Source: Rhizobium sp. G21 (lineage in GTDB: Bacteria > Pseudomonadota > Alphaproteobacteria > Rhizobiales > Rhizobiaceae). Taken from it: a stretch of 64,000 bases of DNA. The notes beneath the pieces were generated by a model. It was not told where the DNA came from, did no database searches, and saw nothing but the letters and a program-made list of their open reading frames with translations. Made by a program: the position numbers and the translations under genes. Location of the stretch: NCBI RefSeq assembly GCF_014158035.1, contig NZ_JACFXW010000001.1, positions 3,698,001 to 3,762,000 of the forward strand. Direction: 5' to 3'. Shown one piece after another: positions 38,193-47,948 of the stretch (its first letter is position 1; the number at the start of each line of letters is the position of its first letter).

Positions 38193-39572
38193 TCAGACCG
38201 GGATACGGATCGTCGCGCGAAGGCCGCCCAGCGGACTCTCCGACAGCGTGACGTTGCCGCCGTGACCCCGGGCGATGTCGCGCACGATGGCGAGGCCGAG
38301 GCCGGTGCCCGACGCATCGAGATTGCGCGCCTCGTCGAGCCGGAAGAACGGCTTGAACACATCTTCCCGCATCGCTTCGGGAATGCCCGGACCATCATCG
38401 TCCACCGTCACGGTCAGAAAACGGTCGGTGTTGCGCGCCTCGATCCGGATCGTCTGGCCATGGCGCCATGCATTGGCGACGAGATTTGTGACCAAACGCG
38501 AAAAGGCCATCGGCCGGACATGCACCATGGTCGCCCCCGCGACCGAAGAGGTCAGTTCCTTGCCGTGCAACAAGGCGTTTTCCTCGAGCTGAGAGAAGAG
38601 CTTGGTCAGATCGAGTTCGCCATGCGCCTCCTCGATCTGGCCGCGGGCGAAGGCGAGATAGCCTTCGAGCATGCTGTCCATGTCGTCGATGTCGCGATTG
38701 AGGTTTTCGAGATCGGCGGGCGTCTCAGCCACCGCGAGTTCCAGCCTGAAGCGGGTGAGAATGGTGCGCAGATCGTGGCTGACGCCGCTGAGCATGGCGG
38801 TGCGCTGTTCGATCTGCCGCTCGATGCGCTCGCGCATCTGCAGGAAAGCGTAGCCGGCGCGGCGCACTTCGTCGGCCCCTCTGGGAATGAAAGGCTCGGC
38901 CGGCTTCTGCCCCTTGCCGAAGCTCTCGGCGGCCCGCGTCAAGGCGACGATCGGGCGGATCTGGCCGCGCAGGAACAGGATGGAGATGAGCAGCAGCACC
39001 AGCGAGGCGCCGACCATCCAGATGATGAAGATATGGGTGTTTGACGCATAGGCGCGGTCGCGGCGCGTCACCACGCTGAGGATACGCTTCGGACCGAGCT
39101 TGATCCGCACTTCCACCGTGCGCTCGTCATTGCTGGTGTTGAGCCAGAAGGGACGGCGGATCTGTTCGCTGATCTGCTCGGAGAGGATCTGGTCGAGGAT
39201 GGAAAATGGCGGCGCGGGCTTCGGGGCGGGCAGATCGTCGTCGGAGAGAATATGCACCTGCAGGCCGAGCCGGCGACCGGCGATGCGAACGACGTCGCTT
39301 TCGATCTGGGGAGAGGGAAGGGTTTCCATCACATCGATGATCGCGGAAATGTCGCGGGTGACGGCGGCGGAGAGCCGCTCGGTGACCATCTGCCAATGAC
39401 GCTCCATGAAGACGGCGGCGACGACGCCCTGCAACAGCACCATCGGGATGATCACGATCAGCAGCGAGCGCGCGAACAGGCCGCGCGGCAGGTTGCGGCG
39501 CATGAAGCGACTGAAGGCGCCCTCGCAATAAACGGGGCGCAGGGCGTCGTCGGAGGCTTCCGGCGCGCTCAT
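38193..39572 (-). CDS. EnvZ-like sensor histidine kinase
   Basis: 459-residue membrane kinase. Helices at about 35-58 and 190-213 flank a periplasmic loop of about 130 residues. HAMP (RGQIRPIVALTRAAESFGKGQ), dimerisation and phosphoacceptor helix SGVSHDLRTILTRFRLELAV (His), and the ATPase boxes N (NLVANAWRHG), G1 (DDDGPGIP) and G2 (GTGLGLAIV). The start ATG overlaps the response-regulator stop by 4 bp. Third gene of the marR-regulator-kinase operon. Input signal is not readable. Confidence 0.94.
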   Translation of the reverse strand: MSAPEASDDALRPVYCEGAFSRFMRRNLPRGLFARSLLIVIIPMVLLQGVVAAVFMERHWQMVTERLSAAVTRDISAIIDVMETLPSPQIESDVVRIAGRRLGLQVHILSDDDLPAPKPAPPFSILDQILSEQISEQIRRPFWLNTSNDERTVEVRIKLGPKRILSVVTRRDRAYASNTHIFIIWMVGASLVLLLISILFLRGQIRPIVALTRAAESFGKGQKPAEPFIPRGADEVRRAGYAFLQMRERIERQIEQRTAMLSGVSHDLRTILTRFRLELAVAETPADLENLNRDIDDMDSMLEGYLAFARGQIEEAHGELDLTKLFSQLEENALLHGKELTSSVAGATMVHVRPMAFSRLVTNLVANAWRHGQTIRIEARNTDRFLTVTVDDDGPGIPEAMREDVFKPFFRLDEARNLDASGTGLGLAIVRDIARGHGGNVTLSESPLGGLRATIRIPV

Positions 39573-40279
39573 CCGTTCTGGTCCAGCGACAGTCTGTAGC
39601 CGATGCCGCGCACCGTCTGCAGCCAGACCGGATTGGCGGGATCGTCCTCGATCTTGCGCCTGAGGCGATTGATCTGGACGTCGATGGTGCGCTCGCCGAC
39701 ATCGCCGCCGCCGCCGGAGAGTTCGTGCCGCGGAATAGTCTGGCCGGCATTGGCGGCGAAGATCATCATGATCTCCTGCTCGCGGCCGGTGAGGCCGATG
39801 ATCGATGCGCCGCGGCGAAGCTCCCTCTTGACCAGATTGAAGTTGAACGGGCCGAAAATCAGCTGGTCGATCTTGGGCTTGGTCGGATTGGTGGAGCGCT
39901 TGAGAATGTTGTTGATGCGCAGCACCAGTTCGCGCGGCTCGAACGGCTTGGCGAGATAATCGTCCGCGCCCGCTTCGAGGCCGGCGATGCGCCAATCGGC
40001 TTCCGATCGCGCGGTCAGCAGGATCACCGGTATATTGCGAATGTCGCGCAGAGAGCCCGTCAGCGCGATGCCGTTTTCTCCCGGCATCATCACATCGACC
40101 ACCATCAGGTCGAAATCGAGGCCTTCGAGCTTGCGGCGCGCCTCGGCGGAGTCTGCGGCCACCGTGACCCGGAAGCCCTTGCCGGTCAGGAATTTCTGCA
40201 GCAATTCGCGGATGCGCCGGTCGTCGTCGACGATCAGCAGATGCGGGGCGTCGTCGTCGAGTGTTCGCATCTCGGTCAC
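39569..40279 (-). CDS. OmpR-family response regulator
   Basis: 236 residues. Receiver domain with acidic pocket LIVDDD, phosphoacceptor Asp in LMVVDVMMPGENG, Thr in VILLTARS and Lys in YLAKPFEPREL; C-terminal winged helix ending TIDVQINRLRRKIEDDPANPVWLQTVRGIGYRL. It strongly resembles the alphaproteobacterial OmpR/PetR-type regulators. Start is GTG 40279: a GGGAGGA site lies upstream and the start overlaps the marR stop as GTGA. Coupled on both sides to marR and the kinase. Targets unknown. Confidence 0.94.
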   Translation of the reverse strand: MTEMRTLDDDAPHLLIVDDDRRIRELLQKFLTGKGFRVTVAADSAEARRKLEGLDFDLMVVDVMMPGENGIALTGSLRDIRNIPVILLTARSEADWRIAGLEAGADDYLAKPFEPRELVLRINNILKRSTNPTKPKIDQLIFGPFNFNLVKRELRRGASIIGLTGREQEIMMIFAANAGQTIPRHELSGGGGDVGERTIDVQINRLRRKIEDDPANPVWLQTVRGIGYRLSLDQNG

Positions 40280-40761
40280 GGCTGGTCCTCCCTGTCGCAC
40301 ATGCCCTTCAGAAAGGCGAGAACGGCGCCGCGCGTCTTGTCGTCGGCGCCGCCGAGAGCGCCCGCGATGCGCCGTGATTGCGGTCGTGCGAGGGCGAGGG
40401 CGAGACTGCGGCCCGCCTGGGTCGGATAGAGCCGTCGCTGGCGGCGGTCGTCTGGCCCTTCCCGCTGGGCGATGTAGCCGGAATCGATCAACTGCTTCAG
40501 CACCCGGGCGAGCGACTGCTTGGTGATGTTGAGCGTGTCGAGCAGATCCGCCACCGTCATGCCCGGACGGCGATTGACGAAATGGACCACTCGGTGATGC
40601 GCGCGGCCGAAGCCGCTCTTTTCCAGGATCGCGTCGGGGTCGGAGATGAAATCGCGATAGGCGAAGAACAGCAGTTCGATCATCTCGAAATCGATATCGC
40701 CGCCGCCATCCATGCGATCGGTCACGAGATCAGCCGCTACGTCCATCCTGTCTGCCTTCAT
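40276..40761 (-). CDS. MarR-family transcriptional regulator
   Basis: 161 residues with a winged helix: FGRAHHRVVHFVNRRPGMTVADLLDTLNITKQSLARVLKQLIDSGYI, wing PDDRRQRRLYPTQAG. First gene of a three-gene operon with the response regulator and kinase; both following junctions are 4-bp overlaps. A perfect interrupted palindrome at 40804-40818 lies 43-57 bp upstream of its start and is a candidate operator. The pairing of a MarR with a two-component system suggests a layered signal response, inferred from layout. Confidence 0.92.
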   Translation of the reverse strand: MKADRMDVAADLVTDRMDGGGDIDFEMIELLFFAYRDFISDPDAILEKSGFGRAHHRVVHFVNRRPGMTVADLLDTLNITKQSLARVLKQLIDSGYIAQREGPDDRRQRRLYPTQAGRSLALALARPQSRRIAGALGGADDKTRGAVLAFLKGMCDREDQP

Positions 40762-40803
40762 TCTTGGTCACCGCGTTTGCCGCTCGTCGCGCCGGGGTGT
40801 TAT

Positions 40804-40818
40804 GTCAGTATCACTGAC
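40804..40818. promoter_or_regulatory. Palindrome upstream of marR (candidate operator)
   Basis: GTCAGT, 3-bp spacer, ACTGAC: a perfect 6-bp inverted repeat, just upstream of the MarR-led operon. Size and symmetry suit a MarR dimer. Assignment is inferred. Confidence 0.5.
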
Positions 40819-40930
40819 GCAATTTCCAGCCCTTATCGTCCGAAATCGTCGCGCATGCGCAAAACGTCTGTTTTCGGGCAGGCGACGAATAGATTGGGCC
40901 TGCCCGCCGTTTTCCCAGCGAGGTTACATC

Positions 40931-41059
40931 ATGGCCTTGTCGATGACCAGCGATGGACCGCGCCGCCGCCTGTTCCCCGGTGACGTCACACATCGAATTT
41001 TTTTGCGACTGTCGGGGAGCCATTTTCGTCGCCGCGCGTTGCGATCAGTGCAAGGATAG
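40931..41059 (+). CDS. Candidate 42-residue small protein
   Basis: ATG to TAG, very basic (about ten Arg; LRLSGSHFRRRALRSV). GAGG lies 8-10 bases before the ATG. It is followed after 12 bp by a second small frame. No family known; it may simply be a chance frame in a GC-rich gap. Confidence 0.25.
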   Translation: MALSMTSDGPRRRLFPGDVTHRIFLRLSGSHFRRRALRSVQG

Positions 41060-41071
41060 GGACTTAAAGCC

Positions 41072-41236
41072 ATGAATCATATCAGCAATCCGGACGTTTC
41101 CGTCGCCCGTCAACTTCGCCCTCTGGTCGCCATCGTCGCTGCGTTCAGCATGAGCGTCTTCGCGCTCCTGATCACCACCGCGAGCCTGGGCGCATCGCCG
41201 ATCAACACGATGGAAATGGCCGACGCCGACATCTGA
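41072..41236 (+). CDS. Candidate 54-residue single-pass membrane protein
   Basis: Too short for usual gene finders. Polar N-terminus (MNHISNPDVSVARQLRPL), one strong hydrophobic helix (VAIVAAFSMSVFALLITTASL), and an acidic tail (EMADADI). AGGGAC lies nine bases upstream of the ATG. Charge pattern suggests N-in topology. It lies between marR (divergent) and the MBL hydrolase. The helix and ribosome site make it the better of the two small frames here. Confidence 0.5.
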   Translation: MNHISNPDVSVARQLRPLVAIVAAFSMSVFALLITTASLGASPINTMEMADADI

Positions 41237-41347
41237 TCGATGGCGCAGGCAGAGATCTTTTTGCAGCGCCGGCAAGCGCGGCAGGCGACAAATTTCTCTC
41301 GGCATGTTTTATCATCGCCCTCCGGAGCATGAATCAGGAGTAGGCGC

Positions 41348-41992
41348 ATGGCCAAGCTGCAAGCGGGGATCATTCCCGTCACCCCCTTCGAGCAGAACTG
41401 CACGGTGCTGTTCGATCAGGATACGATGAAGGGCGTGATCGTCGATCCCGGCGGCGATGTCGAGGTGATCTTGCAGACGTTGCAGGAAAACGGCATCCAA
41501 CTCGAAGCGATCTGGCTCACCCATGGTCACCTCGATCACGCCGGCGGCGCGATGGAGCTCAAGGAGGCGCTGGGCGTCGACATCATAGGCCCGCACAAGG
41601 CGGACCAGCCGTTGATGGACCAGATCGAGGCGCGGATGAGCGCCTTCGGGGCAAGCGGCATGCGCAATTGCACGCCCGACCGCTATCTCGACGAGGGAGA
41701 CACCGTGTCCTTCGGCGAGCATGTGTTCGAGGTCTATCACACGCCCGGCCATTCGCCGGGGCATGTCATCTTCTTCAACCGCGACCAGAATTTCGCCCAT
41801 CTCGGCGACGTGTTGTTCAACGGCTCGATTGGGCGCACCGACCTGCCGGGCGGCGATCACCAGCAATTGCTGGACTCCATCCGCGACAAGGTCTTCCCGC
41901 TTGGAGACGAGGTCGGCTTCATCTGCGGCCATGGGCCCGGCAGCCGGATCGGCGACGAGCGTCGGAGCAATCCTTTCCTGAAGGGCCTCTGA
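41348..41992 (+). CDS. MBL-fold metallo-hydrolase, glyoxalase II-like
   Basis: 214 residues. Metal-binding THGHLDHAGG (HxHxDH), later HTPGHSPGH, the bridging Asp in HLGDVLFNGSIGRTDLPGGD and final His in ICGHGPGS. The layout matches the YcbL/GloB-related group of the metallo-beta-lactamase superfamily, thioester hydrolases with hydroxyacylglutathione-like substrates. AGGAG is present before the ATG. A bidirectional terminator follows. Confidence 0.93.
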   Translation: MAKLQAGIIPVTPFEQNCTVLFDQDTMKGVIVDPGGDVEVILQTLQENGIQLEAIWLTHGHLDHAGGAMELKEALGVDIIGPHKADQPLMDQIEARMSAFGASGMRNCTPDRYLDEGDTVSFGEHVFEVYHTPGHSPGHVIFFNRDQNFAHLGDVLFNGSIGRTDLPGGDHQQLLDSIRDKVFPLGDEVGFICGHGPGSRIGDERRSNPFLKGL

Positions 41993-42013
41993 AGTCGAGA
42001 CCGAACGGATCGC

Positions 42014-42039
42014 GAAAAGGCCCCGGAAGAGGCCTTTTC
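42014..42039. terminator. Bidirectional terminator between the MBL gene and the BA14K gene
   Basis: Stem GAAAAGGCC / GGCCTTTTC with an 8-nt loop; T-runs of four on both strands, between two convergent stops. Confidence 0.82.
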
Positions 42040-42057
42040 TCATTCATTCGACCGTGG

Positions 42058-42596
42058 TTATGCGCCGGTGCAGAAATGATCCTGGCCGTCATAGCCCCGA
42101 TAGGTGCCGGTGCGGGCGTTGAAGGACTGGTAGCGCTCCGCGCAATAAGCGCGCCAGCGCGCGGTCCAGGGCTGAAGCGTCGCGGCGGAGGCGTCGACCT
42201 GTCTGCGGGCAGGGCGCGCGGGATAATAGTCCTCATCCTGCGCCGGCGCGGCGTAGTCTTCGTCCAGCGTATCGGGCTCGGCGTAGACGTCTCGGGGCGC
42301 CGGTTCGACATAGACGCGACGCGGCGCCGGTTCGACATAGACGGGCTCCGGTTCCACATAGACGCGGCGGGGACGATAGATCACTTCGGGTTCCGGATCG
42401 GAGGCGAGCGCGCCGCCGATGATGGCGCCGGCCGCCAGGCCGATCACGCCGGCGGCGACGGCGTCGCCGTGATGGTGATGACGCGGCGCGTGGCGCCAGT
42501 AATAATCACGGCCGGCGCTCGCTCGAATTGGAAGGAGCCCGCGGTTGCGGCCAGCGCAGCTGCGCCGAGGATGGCGGATTTGACAAGACGGTTCAT
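42058..42596 (-). CDS. BA14K-family secreted protein (single-base frameshift)
   Basis: 179 residues after correction. Signal peptide MNRLVKSAILGAAALAATAG in one frame; one base is missing at about 42519-42532, after which RASAGRDYYW continues. A second hydrophobic glycine-rich stretch (VAAGVIGLAAGAIIGGALA), then VYVEPEP-type repeats, and the C-terminal BA14K core WRAYCAERYQSFNARTGTYRGYDGQDHFC. In Brucella the family is an immunoreactive lectin-like envelope protein affecting LPS; in rhizobia it is widespread. The repeats (VYVEPxP, four in a row at 42290-42370) look like unequal duplication. Confidence 0.88.
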
Positions 42597-42712
42597 CGTT
42601 TTCCTTCTTGGGCAACAATCGAATTTCAATGGCGCGACCCTAGGATCGGATCAATGAACCGTGGCTGAACGAAATGAGGAGAAAAAGTGACGTCCGGTCA
42701 TCAACAAAGAAG

Positions 42713-42737
42713 CGCCGCCCGCCGGATTTCGGCGGCG
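42713..42737 (-). terminator. Probable terminator of cspA
   Basis: Stem CGCCGCC / GGCGGCG with an 11-nt loop. On the minus strand it is followed by CTTCTTTGTTG, only moderately T-rich. It lies 37 bp past the cspA stop. Confidence 0.5.
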
Positions 42738-42773
42738 ACGCTCACGCGTAAACACGGTTGAACCGCGGCTGGA

Positions 42774-42989
42774 TCAGCCGGTCACCTGGAGGTTGACGGC
42801 CTTCGGGCCCTTGCCGCGGCGATCCGGCTCGGTGTCGAAGGAAACTTTCTGGTTCTCGGTCAGCCCGGTCAGGCCCGACGCCTGCACTGCCGTGATATGG
42901 ACGAAAATATCCGAGCCGCCCTTGTCCGGCTTGATGAACCCAAAACCCTTGTCGGTGTTGAAGAATTTAACGGTGCCAGTTTCGGCCAT
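42774..42989 (-). CDS. cspA: Cold-shock protein, CspA family
   Basis: 71-residue single cold-shock domain that binds RNA and single-stranded DNA. RNP1 KGFGFIKPD and RNP2 DIFVHITAV are present. It has a long gene-free leader upstream, as is usual for cold-shock genes, whose mRNA leader often tunes translation with temperature. Confidence 0.95.
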   Translation of the reverse strand: MAETGTVKFFNTDKGFGFIKPDKGGSDIFVHITAVQASGLTGLTENQKVSFDTEPDRRGKGPKAVNLQVTG

Positions 42990-43348
42990 GGAGCAGTTCC
43001 CTTTTCCTCTCTGTCCTTATTTGCGCGTTCGGACAGCATGTCATGAAACCCGTAGGGGCTGGCAGGCATATTTCGACTAGAGGAAAGGTCCTACTATCGT
43101 GAATGGGTATCGGCGACCCGTCTCCCACACACCCGGAGCTTATTGCGCCTCCGGCGCGTTATTCTCAAGGTTTTCCCATTGTTCGCAAATTGCCCGAACG
43201 CGGTGAGATTGCGGGCAATCCCCAATTTTGGCAAGCAAAACTTTCACGTTTGATGCAAAATTGGCACGAAACGTGATGTCCCGGCTCCCGCAACGGAACG
43301 CCATGCTCGCGATTGAAGCAAAAATCTAAAGGTTATTTCACACGGCTA
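42990..43348. other. Gene-free leader region of cspA
   Basis: About 360 bp, AT-richer than the surroundings in its right half. A TTGCCCG / CGGGCAA inverted repeat lies near 43190-43220. It likely contains the cspA promoter and a structured mRNA leader; no further gene seen. Confidence 0.45.
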
Positions 43349-44232
43349 CTATAGCCGGCGTTTTTTTGTAAATTCCGGTACGAGTTCCACCAGCAACATA
43401 GCAACGAAGATGAGGGCGCAGCCGATATAGCCGACCCATCCCATGCGCTCGCCGAGCAGCATTGCTCGAACAGAGCCCCGAACAAGGACTCGCTCGACAG
43501 GAAAATCGCCGCTTGCGGCGCGGTGGTCCAGCGTTGCCCCACGACTTGAAGGATGAAGGCGACGCCGGAGGAAAACAGGCCGGCATAGAGAAGTTCCGGC
43601 GCGGCGTCGACAATGTCGCTGCCGGCGATAGGCTCCAGAAACGCCGCCAGCGTCAACCCGCCCAAGGCGCAGACGAGGAACTGGACGGCGGAGAGCGCCA
43701 TGGGCCTTTCGCTGCCCGGCGCGAAAATGCCGACGAGCAGGACCTGCGTCGCCCAGAACAGGGCGCAGACGATGGTCAGCAGATCGCCGACGGTCAGCTT
43801 GGAGAGATCTCCGCCGCTGAGGTAATAGATGCCGGTGGTCGCAAGCAGCGCCGCCGGCCAGACGATCCAATGCGGCAGCTTGCGCAACACGATCACGCTC
43901 ATGATCGGCACGATGATCACATAAAGGCCGGTGAGAAAACTCGAATTGGTCACCGATGTCGTGAGCAGACCCAGTTGCTGGGTGCTGGCGCCGCCGAACA
44001 GGGCGAGGCCGATCAGCGCGAATGTGAGGAGCTCCTTGCGGGCGAGGGGAGCGGTCACCCGCCGGTGTTCCCGAAGCGCAAGGGGCAAAGCCACGAAGAA
44101 GGCGAGCAGGAAGCGCAGACCGACGAACCAGAGCGCGCCGAGATGGGCCATGGCGCTGTCCTGCGCGACGAAGCCCGCGCCCCAGATGGCGGCGGTCAGG
44201 ACGAGGATGAGATTGGCGTTGAGACGTGACAT
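43349..44232 (-). CDS. DMT/EamA-family transporter (single-base frameshift)
   Basis: 294 residues with about ten membrane helices in two EamA repeats (AAIWGAGFVAQDSAM at the start, ALFWATQVLLVGIF at the second repeat). The frame breaks at LFGALF; AMLLGERMGWVGYIGCALIFVAMLLVEL continues in the next frame, one base missing at about 43463-43472. The family exports metabolites or amino acids; substrate unknown. It ends in a basic tail ending TKKRRL. Confidence 0.88.
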
Positions 44233-44356
44233 GGCGCTCTCGGAGGGACTGCGGGTCCCTGCTGATACGCGTTCGCGACCCCGAGAGCAATTTTACATTT
44301 GTGCAATTTGACGGCCGGAACCATCAGTTCCGGTGATGCGACGCTGCGGCGCCCGA

Positions 44357-45301
44357 TCAGCGCGTCCTTTTGCCGAAGGCCGTCGCGCGACGAAGCCCGC
44401 CCAGCTGCGGCGGCGCCGAATAGATCGACTTGGGCATATGCAGAGCCGGATCGTATCGCTGAAGCTCCTGGGACTGGCGTGTGTCGAAGGCGGCGGCGTC
44501 GTTCGTCTCGGGAAATTCGTCGTTGAAACTGGTCGGGGCGATTTCCGGGCGCGCCAGCGCATAGCCCTGCAGCAGCGGCACTTCGAGGTTTTGGCAGAGA
44601 TCCGCCTGCCTGAGATCTTCGAGCCCTTCGAAGATCGGCACGGCGCCCTGGTCCTTGATCTGGCGAACCATGACGCCCAGCAGTGCGTAGCCGGCAGAAT
44701 TCTCGAGGAATTCCTTCACCCAGGACGCTTCGAATTTGACGAAATCCGGCTTGAGCAGCTTCATGCGGGCCGCGTCACGTTCATCGGCGCCGTATTCGTC
44801 GATGGCGATCATGAAGCCGCGCGCGCGCAGTTCCTCGACGAAATGCGCCAGCATGTCGGCGCTGTCGTTTTCCTTCTGGGTGATTTCGCACACGACGCGT
44901 TTGGGCGTGAGCCCGGCCTCATTGGCCGCCAGCCGCATCATTTCGACTTCTCGCCGGATGTCGGCGTCGGTCACGAAGAGACCCGGATGAAAATTGACGA
45001 AGAGTTTGGCGCGGGCGCGACCCAGCGCTCCGGTGTTGAAAATGTGCAGGGTGCGGCAGAGGCTGTCGATCATGCCCTTGTCGTCGCGGGTCACGGCCGG
45101 GAAGAACTCGGCGGGACGCACGGGATCTCCGCCCCTGCTGGGGCGGATCAGTCCCTCGAAGGCCTGAACTTCGAAATGTCCCTCGGCGTCCTGGCTGAAG
45201 ATCGGCTGCAAGGCCGATTGCAGCACGAAGGGTCCGTAAGCCGCAGTCCAGGACCCATCGCTCTGGCGGCTGAGTTTGGAAAAGATGCTGCTTGCTGTCA
45301 T
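44357..45301 (-). CDS. EAL-domain protein with altered DDFG motif
   Basis: 314-residue soluble protein with an EAL-type phosphodiesterase domain. The signature reads FEGLIRP (EGL), with VNFHPG, VCEITQKE, then AIDEYGADERD where active enzymes have DDFG, VKFE, FEGLED and LLQGYALARPE. The first Glu, the Asn, the Lys and the late Glu are kept, but the second Asp of DDFG is Glu and Phe is Tyr, so metal binding may be altered. It may be a weak enzyme or a c-di-GMP receptor. No GGDEF or membrane segment. The C-terminal 50 residues are a polar extension. Confidence 0.85.
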   Translation of the reverse strand: MTASSIFSKLSRQSDGSWTAAYGPFVLQSALQPIFSQDAEGHFEVQAFEGLIRPSRGGDPVRPAEFFPAVTRDDKGMIDSLCRTLHIFNTGALGRARAKLFVNFHPGLFVTDADIRREVEMMRLAANEAGLTPKRVVCEITQKENDSADMLAHFVEELRARGFMIAIDEYGADERDAARMKLLKPDFVKFEASWVKEFLENSAGYALLGVMVRQIKDQGAVPIFEGLEDLRQADLCQNLEVPLLQGYALARPEIAPTSFNDEFPETNDAAAFDTRQSQELQRYDPALHMPKSIYSAPPQLGGLRRATAFGKRTR

Positions 45302-45366
45302 GGTGTCCCGGCAGAGTTGATGACATTCCCGGTAGTTGTAGCAGACGACCGTTACTATAGCCTTAA

Positions 45367-46686
<1,320 letters not shown>

Positions 46687-46704
46687 AACATAACGACATT
46701 CACG

Positions 46705-46734
46705 AGGGCGCGTCGAAGCCGGCGCGCCCTTTTT
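46705..46734 (+). terminator. Rho-independent terminator of the aminotransferase gene
   Basis: Stem AGGGCGCG / CGCGCCCT, 10-nt loop, ending in TTTTT, 18 bp after the stop. Confidence 0.87.
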
Positions 46735-47030
46735 CGTGCATTTGTAAAACCCGCGCATTGCGTGTGGCGGGTGGGATTTACGATTTTCCTCCCTTGCTGG
46801 ACCTTCCGGAAAGTCTCCATTTTCCGGGGCTTTGACGCCGTTCGGCAAATCGCGTTAGCCCTGTGATGTTCCTTGTAGTCAGTTCCGGAACATCGATCAC
46901 GAGCGCGGGCGACGCGCAGCGTCAGCCGAGAAACATGGCGTGATCCGGCCTCGAGCGGGCCGGCTGCCTCTCGGTCGCACCGCAGTCGTCTCTGCCTCAG
47001 ACGCAACGGGCGACCCGAAGGAGGGCTTTC
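46735..47030. other. Gene-free upstream region of the EF-hand gene
   Basis: About 300 bp without a credible gene. GAAGGAGGGCTTTC just before 47031 is the ribosome site of the EF-hand gene; promoter elements are not clear by eye. Confidence 0.5.
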
Positions 47031-47879
47031 ATGACCGGCATTTCCTCTGCGAGCAGCAGCTATAGTTATTATCAGACGCCGTTGAAATCGAATTTCAGCA
47101 AGCTGGACGGCGATGGCGACGGCAAGGTGTCTTCGGACGAATTTGCGGCGGGCAAGCCCTCGGACGTCACGGCGAAACAGTCAAGCCAGTTGTTCTCTTC
47201 CCTTGATGCAGACGGCGACGGCTCCGTGTCGGAAGCGGAAATGACGAGCAGCATGACTTCGTCCGATCCCTTCGCCCAAATGTCTGGCGATGCCGTCGCG
47301 GTGATGATGCAGATGCAGTCCGCTTCGTCCTTCGGCTTTTCTTCGTCAGACGCCTATAGCGAAATGGACGCGGATTCCGATGGCGCCGTCACCCAGGCTG
47401 AATTCGTCTCCGCCCGGCCCGACGACGTGAGCGAAGACGATGCGATGGCGCTGTTCCGGGCGATCGATACGGAAGGGGTGGGCTCGATCTCCGAAGAGCA
47501 GTTCATTGTCCGGCTCGAGGAGGAAGGCCCGGACGGTCCACCGCCAATGGACGATGACACGACCGCGATCTTCGATGCGCTCGACACCGATCAGGACGGC
47601 GTCGTCAGCGCCGAGGAACTGGCTGCGGCCAAACCAGACGATGTCAGCGCCGAGGATTCCACCTCGCTGTTCGACGCGCTCGACGAGGACTCCGATGGCG
47701 GCGTGACGCTGGACGAGTTCGAAAGCGCGCGGCATAGCTTCATCGCCAATACCCGCATATCAGCCGGCGACGAGGAGGACGAAGAGTCTTCGTCATCGCC
47801 GTCCAGCATCTCCGACGTTCAGTCAATCCTCGATACGCTGAGCAGCTCCACGACCGAAACGGCCGGCGCCGGCGTCTGA
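47031..47879 (+). CDS. EF-hand calcium-binding protein
   Basis: 282-residue acidic protein with six EF-hand-like loops: DGDGDGKVSSDEF, DADGDGSVSEAEM, DADSDGAVTQAEF, DTEGVGSISEEQF (degenerate), DTDQDGVVSAEEL and DEDSDGGVTLDEF. They occur in three pairs, each first loop followed by a repeat linker such as AAGKPSDV, SARPDDV or AAAKPDDV. No signal peptide or membrane helix. The N-terminus and C-terminus are Ser-rich. Probably binds Ca2+; role (buffer, sensor, or extracellular by a non-Sec route) unknown. Confidence 0.92.
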   Translation: MTGISSASSSYSYYQTPLKSNFSKLDGDGDGKVSSDEFAAGKPSDVTAKQSSQLFSSLDADGDGSVSEAEMTSSMTSSDPFAQMSGDAVAVMMQMQSASSFGFSSSDAYSEMDADSDGAVTQAEFVSARPDDVSEDDAMALFRAIDTEGVGSISEEQFIVRLEEEGPDGPPPMDDDTTAIFDALDTDQDGVVSAEELAAAKPDDVSAEDSTSLFDALDEDSDGGVTLDEFESARHSFIANTRISAGDEEDEESSSSPSSISDVQSILDTLSSSTTETAGAGV

Positions 47880-47948
47880 TTTGGCGCCACGCGACGCCTG
47901 CAGCGGCTCCCCGTCGGGCGCCGTATATTTTTTGGCTGAACAAGAGGC

